Shown here in pieces: positions 18,849 to 30,316 of a stretch of DNA of 64,000 nucleotides (positions within the stretch are counted from its first letter, which is position 1; each line of letters opens with the position of its first letter). Both the position numbers and the translations under genes were made by a program. The notes beneath the pieces were generated by a model. That model was not told the DNA's origin and did not search any database. It worked only from the letters and a program-made list of their open reading frames with translations. This DNA comes from DATKMK01 sp035541895 (GTDB lineage Bacteria; Desulfobacterota; Binatia; HRBIN30; JACQVA1): positions 1-64,000 of the forward strand of contig DATKMK010000022.1 in the NCBI GenBank assembly GCA_035541895.1, in the 5' to 3' direction.

Positions 18849-19001
18849 AACCAAGCATCCCAACCGAGGGGTGTGATCCCCGCCGTTCTCTCGGGTCACG
18901 TTGACCCAGTCTGTGCCGTCGCTGGCCGCGGTCAGTTTGTGCCCGCGCTTTATGTCCCGGCCGGCGTGTGGTTTATGCGTCGCTGGAGTGACGAGGGCCT
19001 C

Positions 19002-20273
19002 ATGGCGATGTCCACTGAAAAGGAAACCGTGCTCGACCTGGCAGCGCGCTACGTCTGCCCCGGTCGAGTGGAAACGTTCCGCATGATCGGCGTGCCGGTG
19101 GTAATGGGCCGGCGCGAGGGGCACTACTTCTGGGATCTTGACGGGCGCCGGCTGTTCGATGCCCACATCAACGGCGGGACGTTCAGTCTCGGTCATCGCA
19201 ATCCGGAGATCGTTGCGGCGCTGCAGGAGGCGATCGCGCAGTACGACATCGGCAACCATCACTTCCCGAGCGGCCCGCGCGCGCGCCTGGCGGAAGCCCT
19301 GGCGGCGGTGTCGCCCGAGGGCCTGCGCTACAGCGTGTTCGCATCGAGCGGCAGCGAAGCGAACGACATCGCCATCAAGAGCGCGCGTCACACCACCCGC
19401 CGGCGCAAGATCGTGTCGCTGATCGGCAGCTATCATGGCCATACCGGCCTCTGCCTCGCCGCCGGCGACGTGAAGAACGCGCAATTCTTTTTGAGCGACG
19501 GACCCGCGGCCGAGTTCATTCAAGTTCCGTTCAACGACCTCGACGCGATGCGCGCCGCGTTGGCCGGTGGCGACGCCGCTGCGGTGATACTCGAGCCGAT
19601 CCCCGCGACCCTCGGTTTTCCACTGCCCAACCCCGGCTACTTGTTGGGAGTGAAAAAACTGTGCGAACAATCGGGTGCCCTGTTGATCGCCGACGAAGTG
19701 CAAACCGGTTTGGGGCGCACCGGCGCGATGTGGGGGGTGCAGCACTACGACGTCGAACCCGACATCATCGTCACCGGGAAAGGGTTGTCGGGGGGCATGT
19801 ACCCAATCGCGGCGGCGATTTTGAACGAACGCGCTGCCGGCTGGTTGACCGAGAACGGCTGGGGGCATGTGTCGACGTTCGGGGGTGCAGAAGTCGGCTG
19901 CCACGTTGGGTTGAAGGTGATGGAGATTCTCCGCCGCCCCGGCGTCTTGGACAACGTCGCTGCCATGTCCGAGGTGCTCGGCGCCGGGCTCGATGCGATT
20001 CGCGCGCGGCACCCGTTTCTCGTGGAAATCCGGCGCAACGGCTTAGTGATGGGCCTGCGCTTCGATCACGAGCACGCGGGCCCGATGATGACCGCTGCCG
20101 GCTATGAGGTGGGACTGTGGGCGTTCTTCGCCGGCTTCGATCGTTCCGTGCTGCAATTCAAGCCCGGCATGCTGATCACTCGTGCTGAGTGTGCGGAGCT
20201 TCTCGACTTGCTCGAACGGGCAATCGTCCTGTGTGAGTCCAGGCTCGGGCGCACGACGCATGCGCGCGCTTGA
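19002..20273 (+). CDS. Class III PLP-dependent aminotransferase
   Basis: ATG at 19002 (423 residues) has GAGG about seven bases upstream; in-frame sequence back to 18873 lacks family similarity. Class III hallmarks: GTFSLGHRNPEI near residue 60, the phosphate-binding FASSGSEANDIAI near 115, SYHGHTG near 143, LIADEVQTGLGRTG near 228 with the PLP-contacting Asp, and IVTGKGLSGGMYP near 257 with the Schiff-base Lys. It resembles the group containing glutamate-1-semialdehyde, omega-amino acid and 2,2-dialkylglycine aminotransferases; the substrate cannot be assigned. Its last 14 bases overlap the next gene, so the two are co-translated. Confidence 0.85.
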   Translation: MAMSTEKETVLDLAARYVCPGRVETFRMIGVPVVMGRREGHYFWDLDGRRLFDAHINGGTFSLGHRNPEIVAALQEAIAQYDIGNHHFPSGPRARLAEALAAVSPEGLRYSVFASSGSEANDIAIKSARHTTRRRKIVSLIGSYHGHTGLCLAAGDVKNAQFFLSDGPAAEFIQVPFNDLDAMRAALAGGDAAAVILEPIPATLGFPLPNPGYLLGVKKLCEQSGALLIADEVQTGLGRTGAMWGVQHYDVEPDIIVTGKGLSGGMYPIAAAILNERAAGWLTENGWGHVSTFGGAEVGCHVGLKVMEILRRPGVLDNVAAMSEVLGAGLDAIRARHPFLVEIRRNGLVMGLRFDHEHAGPMMTAAGYEVGLWAFFAGFDRSVLQFKPGMLITRAECAELLDLLERAIVLCESRLGRTTHARA

Positions 20274-21195
20274 GCCGTCGCTTGTCCAACTCGAACGACG
20301 GCTCGATCCCGCCGACCCGACGCGCGCGGGGGTCGAGATCTTGGGATACGGCGAGGTGTCGGCCGTCATCGGGTTAGGCGAGTTTCCAGACCTGGTGTTC
20401 AAGCGCATGTCCGGCTTCGCGAGTGATGCTGCGGGCGCCGCGTACGCCGGTGTGGTCGAGCGTTACGTCACGCTGTTGCGCGAAATCGGGGTTGCCGTCG
20501 CGCGCACCGAGTTGGTGCAACTGTCGCCGAGTGCGCGCCGTCATGTCGTCTATGTCGTGCAGCCGCGCCTAGCCGCCGACGGCCTCGGCCACGTGTTGCT
20601 GCGGAACCCCGCCGTTGATTTGGCTCCACTGCTCGAACCGGTGTTCGCGCTTGTACGACGGGTGCTCGATGCCAATGCGACGCGTCGCGACGGGATCGAG
20701 ATCGCCGTCGACGCCCAACTATCGAATTGGCACTGGGCGAATCCGGGCGACGCGCAGTGTCAGCCGACGTTGATCGATGTCAGCACGCCGTTCATGCGCC
20801 GAGACGGTGCCTTGGAGGTCGGCGTCGACGTCTTCCTTCGCGCATACCCGGGTCTGCTGCGATGGTGGCTGCGGCGTACCCGCGCGGTGGAGCGCTACAT
20901 CGACGACTATTTCGACTTTGGCTTGGTCGTTCGCGATCTGCTGGGTAATTTCGTCAAGGAGGGCGCGCGCGCCCGGATTCCGGCAATGATCGACTGTGCC
21001 AACCAATGGATCGCGCGACAACCGAATCCGCAGCTCCTCGGTCACGTCGACGAGGCCGCAGTGCATGCCTACTACCGTCGAGACGCGGCGACGCTCGAAA
21101 CGTCGCTCCGCGCTCGTCGCTTTGCGCGGTTCGTCACGACCCGGCTGCTGCGCCGCCGCTACGATTTCATCTTGCCGGGCGATATCCGGCGTTGA
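20260..21195 (+). CDS. Unidentified protein with kinase-like fold features, coupled to the aminotransferase
   Basis: ATG at 20260 overlaps the aminotransferase end by 14 bases and gives 311 residues. No family was recognised with certainty. The order of motifs resembles an atypical kinase: a glycine-containing strand GYGEVSAVIGLGEF near residue 29, DLVFKRM near 45 (candidate ATP-binding Lys), a helix with VERYVTLLREIG, VYVVQPRLA near 98 as a hinge-like strand, DAQLSNWHW near 150 (Asp and Asn of a catalytic loop) and LIDVSTPFM near 172 (Asp in the DFG place). The C-terminal half is helical and basic. Phosphorylation of the aminotransferase substrate or product is a guess from the overlap. Confidence 0.5.
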   Translation: MRALEPSLVQLERRLDPADPTRAGVEILGYGEVSAVIGLGEFPDLVFKRMSGFASDAAGAAYAGVVERYVTLLREIGVAVARTELVQLSPSARRHVVYVVQPRLAADGLGHVLLRNPAVDLAPLLEPVFALVRRVLDANATRRDGIEIAVDAQLSNWHWANPGDAQCQPTLIDVSTPFMRRDGALEVGVDVFLRAYPGLLRWWLRRTRAVERYIDDYFDFGLVVRDLLGNFVKEGARARIPAMIDCANQWIARQPNPQLLGHVDEAAVHAYYRRDAATLETSLRARRFARFVTTRLLRRRYDFILPGDIRR

Positions 21196-21220
21196 ACCAA
21201 GCAGCGCCGCCCGTCGGCTG

Positions 21221-24200
21221 TTAGCGGGGATTCGGAAGACAGTTGAAGAAGATGTCGAGCGTCTTTGCGACGTTCTGACCTTCCGGATCCTGCGACGGCC
21301 GGGCCTGGAATTGGGCAAGGTCCGACTTCGCGTCGGGATAGCCGCCGCCGACCACGCCGTCGACGATGCACGCACGGGCGGTCATCTCGCTCACGATCTC
21401 GTCGCGGGTGAGATCTTTGGACGCGTGAGCGCCGATCAGTTTGCCACTGACGTCGGTCGTAGAAGGACTGCCGCATGCCTGTTCTATCGCAGCAACGGCC
21501 TTCGTGCGCTCAGCGGCGATCTTGCCGAGCATGGTCTTCGAGTCGGGATCGCTGGGCTTGGCTTCAACGCATTGAGCGACCGCGGCGGCGTGGGCCTTGC
21601 TGACGTCGGCGGCGGTACCATTGGCGTCGACGATGGCGTTGTAGGTCTGAATCTTCTCGAGGCAGGCGCGAACGAACCCGTAGGAGTTGACGGCGAAAGT
21701 CTCCGCGTGCGACCCAATCGCCTTTTGGCAGGTGATGCTGGCGCTGTCCTTCTTGCCGGTCGTGGGCGGAGTGAAGTCCAATGGTGGCAAGATAAGATTC
21801 GCGGGAATGGACCGCATGCAAGGGAGCAACTGATCGAGCGACGTGGTGGTGTTCGGGTTCGAGGGATCGGGAGCTGTGAAATCCGCCAAGTGTCCCGTCG
21901 CGTCGCGGTACGCTTGGGCCAATGCACTCTCCAGTGTACAGCCGACGTAGTCGAGGTAGCGCGTGATGGCGTCCCGGGTGAGATCCTTTGAGGCGGTCTT
22001 CGAAATCGGTTTGCCATTGAGCGTCGTGCCGGGCGGAGTACTGCAGACTTGCTCGATCGCACCGATCGTATCGACTCGTGCGCCGGCAATTTTGCCCAAC
22101 GGCGTGCGCTCAATAGAGGTGACACCCGTCCCCGCGCAGGACTTGTTCACCGCCGCCAGCGCGGACGCCTGACCGGCAGCGGAAACTCCCGCAAGCTTCT
22201 GCGCCTGGTAGTCAGTGATCGCATCGAAGCACCCGCGGAGGAGTTGGAGTTTTTTGCCAGCGAAATTCTTCACCGACGATCCAATTGTGGTTTGACACTT
22301 GAGGCTCGTAGCGTCCTTCTTTCCGGCAGCCGCCGGTGTGAAATCCAGTGCCGGAACGCCCGGCTGCTGCACGGCAACCACAAATTCGGAGAAGTGCGAG
22401 ACGGTGCCACAGATGATGTTTGCCGACGTGTCGCGACTCGTGGTTCGATCGACAAACGTCGGCGGGTCACCCTCGGCATGGAGGAAGGCCAGCTGCGTTT
22501 CTAGAACCGTCGTACCGTCGATTAGTCCATCGTTATCGGCGTCGGGGTAGCGACTACACACCTGGATCGGCCCACTGAACTGGGCATCGGTCGAGATGTC
22601 GAGGAAGGCGGCATGGTAACCGCCAACCGAAACGGCGAAGTTTGAAGTGAGCGAACCAGCCGGATTGGTGACCGTCGTCATCTTTGTCTGTCCGGGCGAC
22701 GACACATTCGAGAAAGCGATGTCGACGGTGGTGGGTACAATCAGACCGGTGGTGGCGTCGAAGTACGTGGCGGTCGTGCTGACCGTCACGTCGCTGCCCG
22801 CAGGCGTTGCCACGTTTCGGAACGCGTTGCTGCCGGCCCGTCCGATGAAGGTTGCGACCGTCCCGCTGAGGGGACAGCCCGGAACGCTGCTCGCGCCCCG
22901 AATACTGGGCTGCGAGGTAAAGCCGGTGAAGTGATAGCTGCCTTCCGTGGTAAATTCGTCGGCATCGATCAGCGATGCCACTGAACCGGTCCCCGTCGCG
23001 CCGGAGGTTGTGAAGCTGATCTCATCGCCCGAGAGGCAGCCGCTGGGCGGGCAGACCGAGCGACTTGTCCCCCCATCAACAACCAGCAGCGACGCGTCCG
23101 GCCACGACTCACAGCGCCCGGCGGACGAGTTCGGTCCGTTTTGGACGGTGCAATACATGTGGCCGACGGAAGTGCCGAGGTTAATCGGCGTCCCGAACAC
23201 CTGATACGTCAGGTCGTCGAAGGTGAACTCCAGGCAAGTTGTGACCCCGTTCGACTCGACTCGGAACGAGCCCGACGCGTACGGCGCGCCGCCGTCGGTT
23301 GCGATCGGCAGGACCGGAGTGAACGTGGCGGCGGAAGAGCTGCGCACTGTAATGCTGACGTCGCCGTCGCCGAGTTGGGTGCGTGCCGCCACGCACGGGT
23401 CAGGGTTGGCCGTCCCATCGTTGGTGAGGCAGATCGGCACTTGCGTGCCGTCTTTGAGGACTTGCACCATGTCGGGCGTCGCGCCGGCAGGAATGATCGA
23501 TGCGTCCAGACGCAGAACGATCACCAGCGGCGCGGCGGCGGTTGCGCGCGGCGCTGAGACGGTGACCGCCTGTCCGAGCAACGTGAACGCCGGCGGAACG
23601 CTCACGCCCAGCGCGGTTTCGACGATTGAAACCGTCCCGCCGTTGGGCGTGGTGACCGCGGTCGTCATCACATTGGTGATAGTTGCGCCGGTGTTGCTGG
23701 GGTCCGTGGTGACGGTGCCGCCCGCTCCCACTGTCTGCGATGTCGACTCCGAGGTCGGCGGTTGCGCCGCCACCTGCGCCGAGAAGGCCTGCAGATTGGC
23801 AGGACCCCACGCGGGATACTGAACGGATCCGTCGTAGGCAAGCTGCCAGGTGTGAGCGGTCGGATCGTATTCGAGCAGATCCTCATCGTCGAAATTCACG
23901 GCACCGATCGTCCCGCTGCCGTCGAAGGAAACCAACACATGCCCGTTGGCGAGTGCCGCGATGCCGTCGAGGTTGAGTTCACTGGGCACACCAGCCGCGC
24001 TGCCGCTGAAGAACAGGGAGAACGACGTGCCGTCGAACTGGGCCACGTCGCGGGGTTCGATCCGGAGGCTCCCGAGGGTGACGGGGGTATCGAACGACAG
24101 CAACAAGCTGTTGCCGAAACTGCCCACGGCATCGGTGTTGACTTCTGCCGGGACGCCGTGCGCGGCCGCGTTGAACACGATTTGATACGAACCGCTGCCG

Positions 24201-24550
24201 TATTGCACCACATCGGCCGGCATCGCGACGACGTTGCCCGGCAGACTCACGGGTACGTCGAAAGACAGCAGGTGGGCACCGAAGACCAGCTCCTGATACG
24301 CATCGATGTGCGCTTCGGTTGGAATCGGCCCGACATCAACGAGGTTCACGGTGCCGGCCAGGTTGTCGTCGGCGACATTCGAGGGCTCCACCGTCACGCC
24401 CGCGATCGCAATCGGAATGTCCGGCGTGTAGCGCAGCGCCGTCAGCGGCGTCGCGTTCGCCTGGCCTGCAAGCGAAACGACGAGCAGCGCTCCCAGAATG
24501 AAAACTGGCAGTCGCTCCATTGGGCGTAGGCGTTCCGATGAGATTCGCAT
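21221..24550 (-). CDS. Large secreted protein with repeated beta modules and two C-terminal Cys-rich repeats
   Basis: The protein has 1109 residues; a start at 24520 would shorten it by ten and still leave a signal peptide (hydrophobic FILGALLVVSLAG, then ANA). Residues 35-240 contain three similar roughly 60-residue beta modules, each built around LSFD(V/T)P or VSFDGS strands plus an acidic turn. Residues 250-730 are Ser/Thr/Gly-rich beta sheet. The C-terminus has two homologous modules (about 740-900 and 925-1100), each starting LDFTP, then GKKD, a CQ pair, a conserved C-x-x-x-I helix, GKIA and SKDLTRD, with regularly spaced Cys probably in disulfides. It lies 33 bases after the beta-helix gene and is probably co-transcribed. 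Function unknown; surface or extracellular location is likely. Confidence 0.75.
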   Translation of the reverse strand: MRISSERLRPMERLPVFILGALLVVSLAGQANATPLTALRYTPDIPIAIAGVTVEPSNVADDNLAGTVNLVDVGPIPTEAHIDAYQELVFGAHLLSFDVPVSLPGNVVAMPADVVQYGSGSYQIVFNAAAHGVPAEVNTDAVGSFGNSLLLSFDTPVTLGSLRIEPRDVAQFDGTSFSLFFSGSAAGVPSELNLDGIAALANGHVLVSFDGSGTIGAVNFDDEDLLEYDPTAHTWQLAYDGSVQYPAWGPANLQAFSAQVAAQPPTSESTSQTVGAGGTVTTDPSNTGATITNVMTTAVTTPNGGTVSIVETALGVSVPPAFTLLGQAVTVSAPRATAAAPLVIVLRLDASIIPAGATPDMVQVLKDGTQVPICLTNDGTANPDPCVAARTQLGDGDVSITVRSSSAATFTPVLPIATDGGAPYASGSFRVESNGVTTCLEFTFDDLTYQVFGTPINLGTSVGHMYCTVQNGPNSSAGRCESWPDASLLVVDGGTSRSVCPPSGCLSGDEISFTTSGATGTGSVASLIDADEFTTEGSYHFTGFTSQPSIRGASSVPGCPLSGTVATFIGRAGSNAFRNVATPAGSDVTVSTTATYFDATTGLIVPTTVDIAFSNVSSPGQTKMTTVTNPAGSLTSNFAVSVGGYHAAFLDISTDAQFSGPIQVCSRYPDADNDGLIDGTTVLETQLAFLHAEGDPPTFVDRTTSRDTSANIICGTVSHFSEFVVAVQQPGVPALDFTPAAAGKKDATSLKCQTTIGSSVKNFAGKKLQLLRGCFDAITDYQAQKLAGVSAAGQASALAAVNKSCAGTGVTSIERTPLGKIAGARVDTIGAIEQVCSTPPGTTLNGKPISKTASKDLTRDAITRYLDYVGCTLESALAQAYRDATGHLADFTAPDPSNPNTTTSLDQLLPCMRSIPANLILPPLDFTPPTTGKKDSASITCQKAIGSHAETFAVNSYGFVRACLEKIQTYNAIVDANGTAADVSKAHAAAVAQCVEAKPSDPDSKTMLGKIAAERTKAVAAIEQACGSPSTTDVSGKLIGAHASKDLTRDEIVSEMTARACIVDGVVGGGYPDAKSDLAQFQARPSQDPEGQNVAKTLDIFFNCLPNPR

Positions 24551-24583
24551 GGCGAGTCAGATCGTATCGAACCAAAGCGAGTG

Positions 24584-25756
24584 CTAGGGACAAACTTTGT
24601 CGCCGCCGCAGACGTTGGTGCCGACCTCGATTCCTCCAGAAACCTGCGGCTGGCTGTCGTCGCCGTTGTTGTCGTTCACGACGTTTAGGGCATAGCCCGT
24701 CCGCATCCCAAGCTGGAGACCGAAGCCGGCATTTTGCGCGGCTGAATTCTGCAGCATCACGCCGTTGTCTCCGTCCTGCGAGATGCCGTTTCCTCCGTTT
24801 TCGGTGGCCACGTTGCTAACAACCGTGTCGTTTCCAGCCAGCTCGATGCCATTGCTCTGGTTGGCGCGGGCAACGTTGTTGCTCACGCTTGCGTCGACAT
24901 CGCCGACCCATATGCCAGTTTGGTTCTGATTGGCGCTGTTGCCTCGGATCACGGCACTACCGACGTTTACGGCAATGCCGATGCCCACGTTGTCGACGGC
25001 CATGTTGTCCGAGACTGTCGCTGAGGGAATTCCATCGACGGTGATGCCGTTCTGAGAGTTGCGGCTCGACGTATTGCTCACGACCGTTCCGGCGCCGCCC
25101 GCCCAGATACCGTCTGCATTGTTGCTCCCGACGGAATTCAAGCTGATTACGCAGGCGCTGCCTGAGCCAATGCCATTTCCGTTGTTATGAGTGGCAATAC
25201 AGTGGCTGACCAGACAACTTGGTGCGTACCCGTTGATATAGATTCCGCTGCCCCCGTTCCGCTGCGCTTGAACATTTTCAATTCGCACGCTCGGATTGTC
25301 GCCGAGGCTAATGCCGTCACTGCCCATGCCGGCCACTGTGCCGTTGAGGATGGTGACGGAATTGTTCGGTCCCAGCCCGACCGACCGGATGCCGTTTCCC
25401 GTACCAGTTGGAGCGCAGGTCAACCCACACCAGCCCAACCCACAAGCATTGGGCTCACCCGTGCACACGGTAACGCCGTTAATCGAGAACCCGTTCAGGT
25501 CGATGGTGACGTTGCCTGCTCCTCCGGTGATCTGAATCGCCGTCGTGTTCGCGTCCGGCACGGTCAGATTTCCCACCAGGCGGTAGCTGCCGGGTTGGCT
25601 GATTGTCACTGGAAAGCCCGCCGCGTCGCCGGGGGTTACGCCGCCCGCCAGCGCCCGGGTTTGATTGATTTGCACGACACCGTCGGTCGCCCAAACACGA
25701 GCGGCGCTCAGTTCGAGCAGGCAGGCTGCTAGCATCCATCCGGATCGAAATCGCAT
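24584..25756 (-). CDS. Secreted right-handed parallel beta-helix protein (NosD/pectate-lyase-like repeats)
   Basis: The protein has 390 residues with a signal peptide (MRFRSGWMLAACLLELSAARVWA). From about residue 120 the chain is a ladder of roughly 22-residue rungs with alternating NxxxNxxGI and V(S/R)xNxxxxN patterns, the mark of a PbH1 beta-helix. Asn ladders (SNNVARANQSNGIEL and similar) recur more than ten times. Such folds bind or cleave polysaccharides. No catalytic residues of a known lyase or hydrolase were identified, so binding or structural use is as likely as enzyme activity. A GGAGG ribosome-binding site precedes the start, and the large Cys-repeat protein follows on the same strand. 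Confidence 0.8.
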   Translation of the reverse strand: MRFRSGWMLAACLLELSAARVWATDGVVQINQTRALAGGVTPGDAAGFPVTISQPGSYRLVGNLTVPDANTTAIQITGGAGNVTIDLNGFSINGVTVCTGEPNACGLGWCGLTCAPTGTGNGIRSVGLGPNNSVTILNGTVAGMGSDGISLGDNPSVRIENVQAQRNGGSGIYINGYAPSCLVSHCIATHNNGNGIGSGSACVISLNSVGSNNADGIWAGGAGTVVSNTSSRNSQNGITVDGIPSATVSDNMAVDNVGIGIAVNVGSAVIRGNSANQNQTGIWVGDVDASVSNNVARANQSNGIELAGNDTVVSNVATENGGNGISQDGDNGVMLQNSAAQNAGFGLQLGMRTGYALNVVNDNNGDDSQPQVSGGIEVGTNVCGGDKVCP

Positions 25757-26357
25757 TGATCGAACCTCCTACGCAGACATCTTGACCTACATCTGCTAGT
25801 GCGGCGACGCCTCACTGCCGCTGAGTTTGAGACGTGCTCGTAGTCGAAGTGCACGAAGCCTGTCAAGCTCAATTTGTCATCAAGCATTTTCTACTTGATA
25901 CAGCCCCGCATTGTTTATCTGCATCGATGTAGGCAATCACCTACATAGTGCAAAGCCACTAAATCTTCGACGACGTTACGACCGGTTGTCTTGGCAGGAC
26001 CCATGCCGACGGGCACGGTTGTGCGTGTGCACGACTAATGGTTGGGGATCGGGCGCCGGTGTCCGGTCGGATGGACACCTGGCGAGCATTCGTGTCCGGA
26101 GGGCTGGACACACCTCAGTCCCGCCTGCGGGTTTCACGAGCTCGAGCGCCAACCGGCGACAGTTCCACCTGCGCCGTCCGTCAGTGCACGGGGATGGCGA
26201 CCGCGGTGCCGACCTAGCATTTTGCCTCGTAACTGAACATCTGCCTAAGGGACAGGCGAAGGGAGGCTGCCGCTGTTGTGGGTGACCGTGATGCCGCTGG
26301 TCCCGAATCGGTGGTACCGTCTTTGCCTTCTAAGAGCCAACCAAAAGAGGAGCGGCA
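25757..26357. other. 600-base intergenic region with inverted repeats
   Basis: No convincing gene lies here. 25927-25946 is a perfect 7-base inverted repeat (ATGTAGG/CCTACAT, 6-base loop), with another CCTACAT at 25786-25792 just upstream of the beta-helix gene. 26059-26078 and 26092-26111 are two 20-base units, each with GTGTCC/GGACAC arms around an 8-base spacer, starting 33 bases apart. Two equal inverted repeats three helical turns apart could be operators for the small exported-protein gene at 26358. Alternatively they are the DNA of a decayed repeat: one frame reads CPVGWTP then CPEGWTH. Confidence 0.4.
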
Positions 26358-26729
26358 ATGACTAAATCGGCACCGCTGCGGATGGGGGCTGTGTGCGCGT
26401 TGCTCGTGTCCAACTGGTGCGCGCTGGCGGCATTGGCCGTTCAGGCCCCGGTCGAAGCGCCGCCAGTTCATGAGCGGCAGTGTGTGGCAACCGGGGACGT
26501 CCCGGCGGGGGGCGCCCGCCGGGTTACGGTCAAGTGGAGTCGCCCGTTTCCCAGCGGCGCCTACAACGTGATCGGCTCGGTGTCGGACGCAGCCGAGAGC
26601 GAGCAGTCGATTGAACTGAGCCACGTGGTGACGCCGTACACCCCCGACGAGGTGACCGCGGTAGTCTTCAATCGCGACCTGAACGGCGTGCACGCCGGCC
26701 TCGTGTGTCTCGACGCGAGCCGCGACTAG
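26358..26729 (+). CDS. Small exported protein of unknown function
   Basis: The protein has 123 residues, with an excellent GAGGAG ribosome-binding site eight bases before ATG. Residues 1-30 form a signal peptide (hydrophobic ALLVSNWCALAALAV). The mature part of about 90 residues is beta-rich, holds two Cys (QCVATGD near residue 39 and LVCLDA near residue 117) that could form a disulfide, and contains VKWSRPFPSGAYNVIGSV, a pattern seen in small immunoglobulin-like exported proteins. No family is recognised. It converges on the ppk gene, 35 bases between stops. Confidence 0.65.
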   Translation: MTKSAPLRMGAVCALLVSNWCALAALAVQAPVEAPPVHERQCVATGDVPAGGARRVTVKWSRPFPSGAYNVIGSVSDAAESEQSIELSHVVTPYTPDEVTAVVFNRDLNGVHAGLVCLDASRD

Positions 26730-26764
26730 CGGTCGCATTGTTCGGCGCGGCGGCCGACCCCCGG

Positions 26765-29014
<2,250 letters not shown>

Positions 29015-29165
29015 GTTCACCTCGCTTGCGAGTGTCGCGACTCGCCAACGATCAAATCTGGGCGCCGCGACTCTACAAGGATTCGCGGGGCGCTTCCAGC
29101 CAAATCGTTGTAGCTGCGGAGTAGCCGAATTGACAGTCCGCCAGCGTTGCCCTAGCGTGAGATCG

Positions 29166-29489
29166 ATGTTCGGCATCGGGCTTCCGGAATTGCTGGTGAT
29201 CATGATCGTTGCGCTGATCGTGCTCGGCCCGAAGCGGCTGCCGGAAGTCGCGCAAGCCCTGGGCAAAGCGCTCGCGGAGCTGCGCAAGGCGACCAGCGGC
29301 ATCACCGATGAACTGCGCAACGCGCAGATTATGCTCGAACACGAGGTCCGCTCGGCCAACCGGCCCCCGGTGCCACCACTCAACACTGCACCGCCGGCGC
29401 CGCCGCCCAACACTGCGCCGACCGGGTCGACGCCGCCGGACACCCAACCGGCGGCGGCAAAAGACAACGGGTCGCCAACCAATTCGTAG
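29166..29489 (+). CDS. tatB: Twin-arginine translocase subunit TatA/TatB
   Basis: ATG at 29166 gives 107 residues. MFGIGLPELLVIMIVALIVL is the short membrane helix with a polar Glu at position 8. The GPKRLPEVAQALGKALAELR hinge and amphipathic helix follow, then a Pro/Thr-rich tail. The helix start and LPEV hinge fit TatB slightly better than TatA; in genomes with one such gene it can serve both roles. It precedes tatC by 67 bases on the same strand and diverges from ppk1. Confidence 0.85.
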   Translation: MFGIGLPELLVIMIVALIVLGPKRLPEVAQALGKALAELRKATSGITDELRNAQIMLEHEVRSANRPPVPPLNTAPPAPPPNTAPTGSTPPDTQPAAAKDNGSPTNS

Positions 29490-29556
29490 CCGGATCGGCT
29501 CCGTGGCCAGTCGGACCGTCCGCACCGCCCATCGATCCGTGGGAGCCTGCTGAGGC

Positions 29557-30309
29557 ATGGCCGATGTATCGATGCCCCTGACCGCGCATCTCGAAGAGTT
29601 GCGCTGGCGGTTGATCCGGTCGCTGATTGGCATCGCCGTCGCGTTCGCCGGGTGCTACTACTTCGCCGAGCCGCTGTTCGCATTCCTCACCGAGCCGCTG
29701 TTGGCGCTGAATCGGGAAGCCGGCAACGACGCGGTGCACCTCATCGGCACGGGCGTCGTCGAGGCGTTCTTCACCAAACTGAAGGTCTGTTTTCTGGCTG
29801 CGGTCTTCGCATCGAGTCCGGTGAGTTTGTACCAGCTCTGGATGTTCGTCGCGCCGGGCTTGCTCGACACCGAGAAGCGCTACGCCAAGCCGTTCGTGTT
29901 CTTCGGCACGGTATTCTTCCTCGCCGGTGCGACGTTTTGCTACTACCTCGTGCTGCCCGTCGGTTATCGATTCTTCGTCGAGCAGTACGGCAGCATCCGC
30001 GTCGATCCGCAGATTCGCATCAGCGAGTACCTGACCTTCACCGCGCGCATGTTGTTGGCGTTCGGCGCAACGTTCGAGCTGCCGGTCATCACGTTCTTCT
30101 TGGCGCGTCTGGGCATCGTGTCGTCGGCGATGATGATCAGCTACTTTCGTTATGCTGTCCTGGTGATCTTTATCGTCGCGGCGGTGTTGACGCCCGGCCC
30201 GGATGTCGCGTCGCAGCTATTGATGGCAACGCCGCTGCTGCTGCTGTACGGCATCAGCATCATCGTCGCCCGTGTCTTCGGCAAGCCGCGCGCGCCGAGC
30301 GCCTCGTAG
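29557..30309 (+). CDS. tatC: Sec-independent protein translocase TatC
   Basis: The protein has 250 residues and six membrane spans. Family marks: the N-terminal HLEELRWRLIRSL (residues 10-22, the signal-peptide binding region with the conserved Glu), PEKR-like loop LDTEKRYAKPFVFFG near residue 105, and YLTFTARMLLAFGATFELPV near residue 155 with the conserved Phe-Glu. TatC recognises twin-arginine signals and exports folded proteins. It lies downstream of tatA/B and 7 bases ahead of the AsmA-like gene, so the three form an operon. Confidence 0.95.
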   Translation: MADVSMPLTAHLEELRWRLIRSLIGIAVAFAGCYYFAEPLFAFLTEPLLALNREAGNDAVHLIGTGVVEAFFTKLKVCFLAAVFASSPVSLYQLWMFVAPGLLDTEKRYAKPFVFFGTVFFLAGATFCYYLVLPVGYRFFVEQYGSIRVDPQIRISEYLTFTARMLLAFGATFELPVITFFLARLGIVSSAMMISYFRYAVLVIFIVAAVLTPGPDVASQLLMATPLLLLYGISIIVARVFGKPRAPSAS

Positions 30310-30316
30310 GCGGCTC

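Noticed and set aside
18426..20012. Minus-strand open frame of 528 codons
   Set aside because: It is antisense to the NHL propeller and the aminotransferase; no recognisable domain.
25911..26285. Plus-strand open frame of 124 codons in the intergenic region
   Set aside because: No ribosome-binding site, no family pattern and a low-complexity Arg/Ser composition; the inverted repeats there are a better description.
29015..29683. N-terminal extension of ppk1 by about 220 codons
   Set aside because: It overlaps the tatA/B and tatC genes on the other strand, has no PPK similarity, and a GTG with a good ribosome-binding site exists at 29014.
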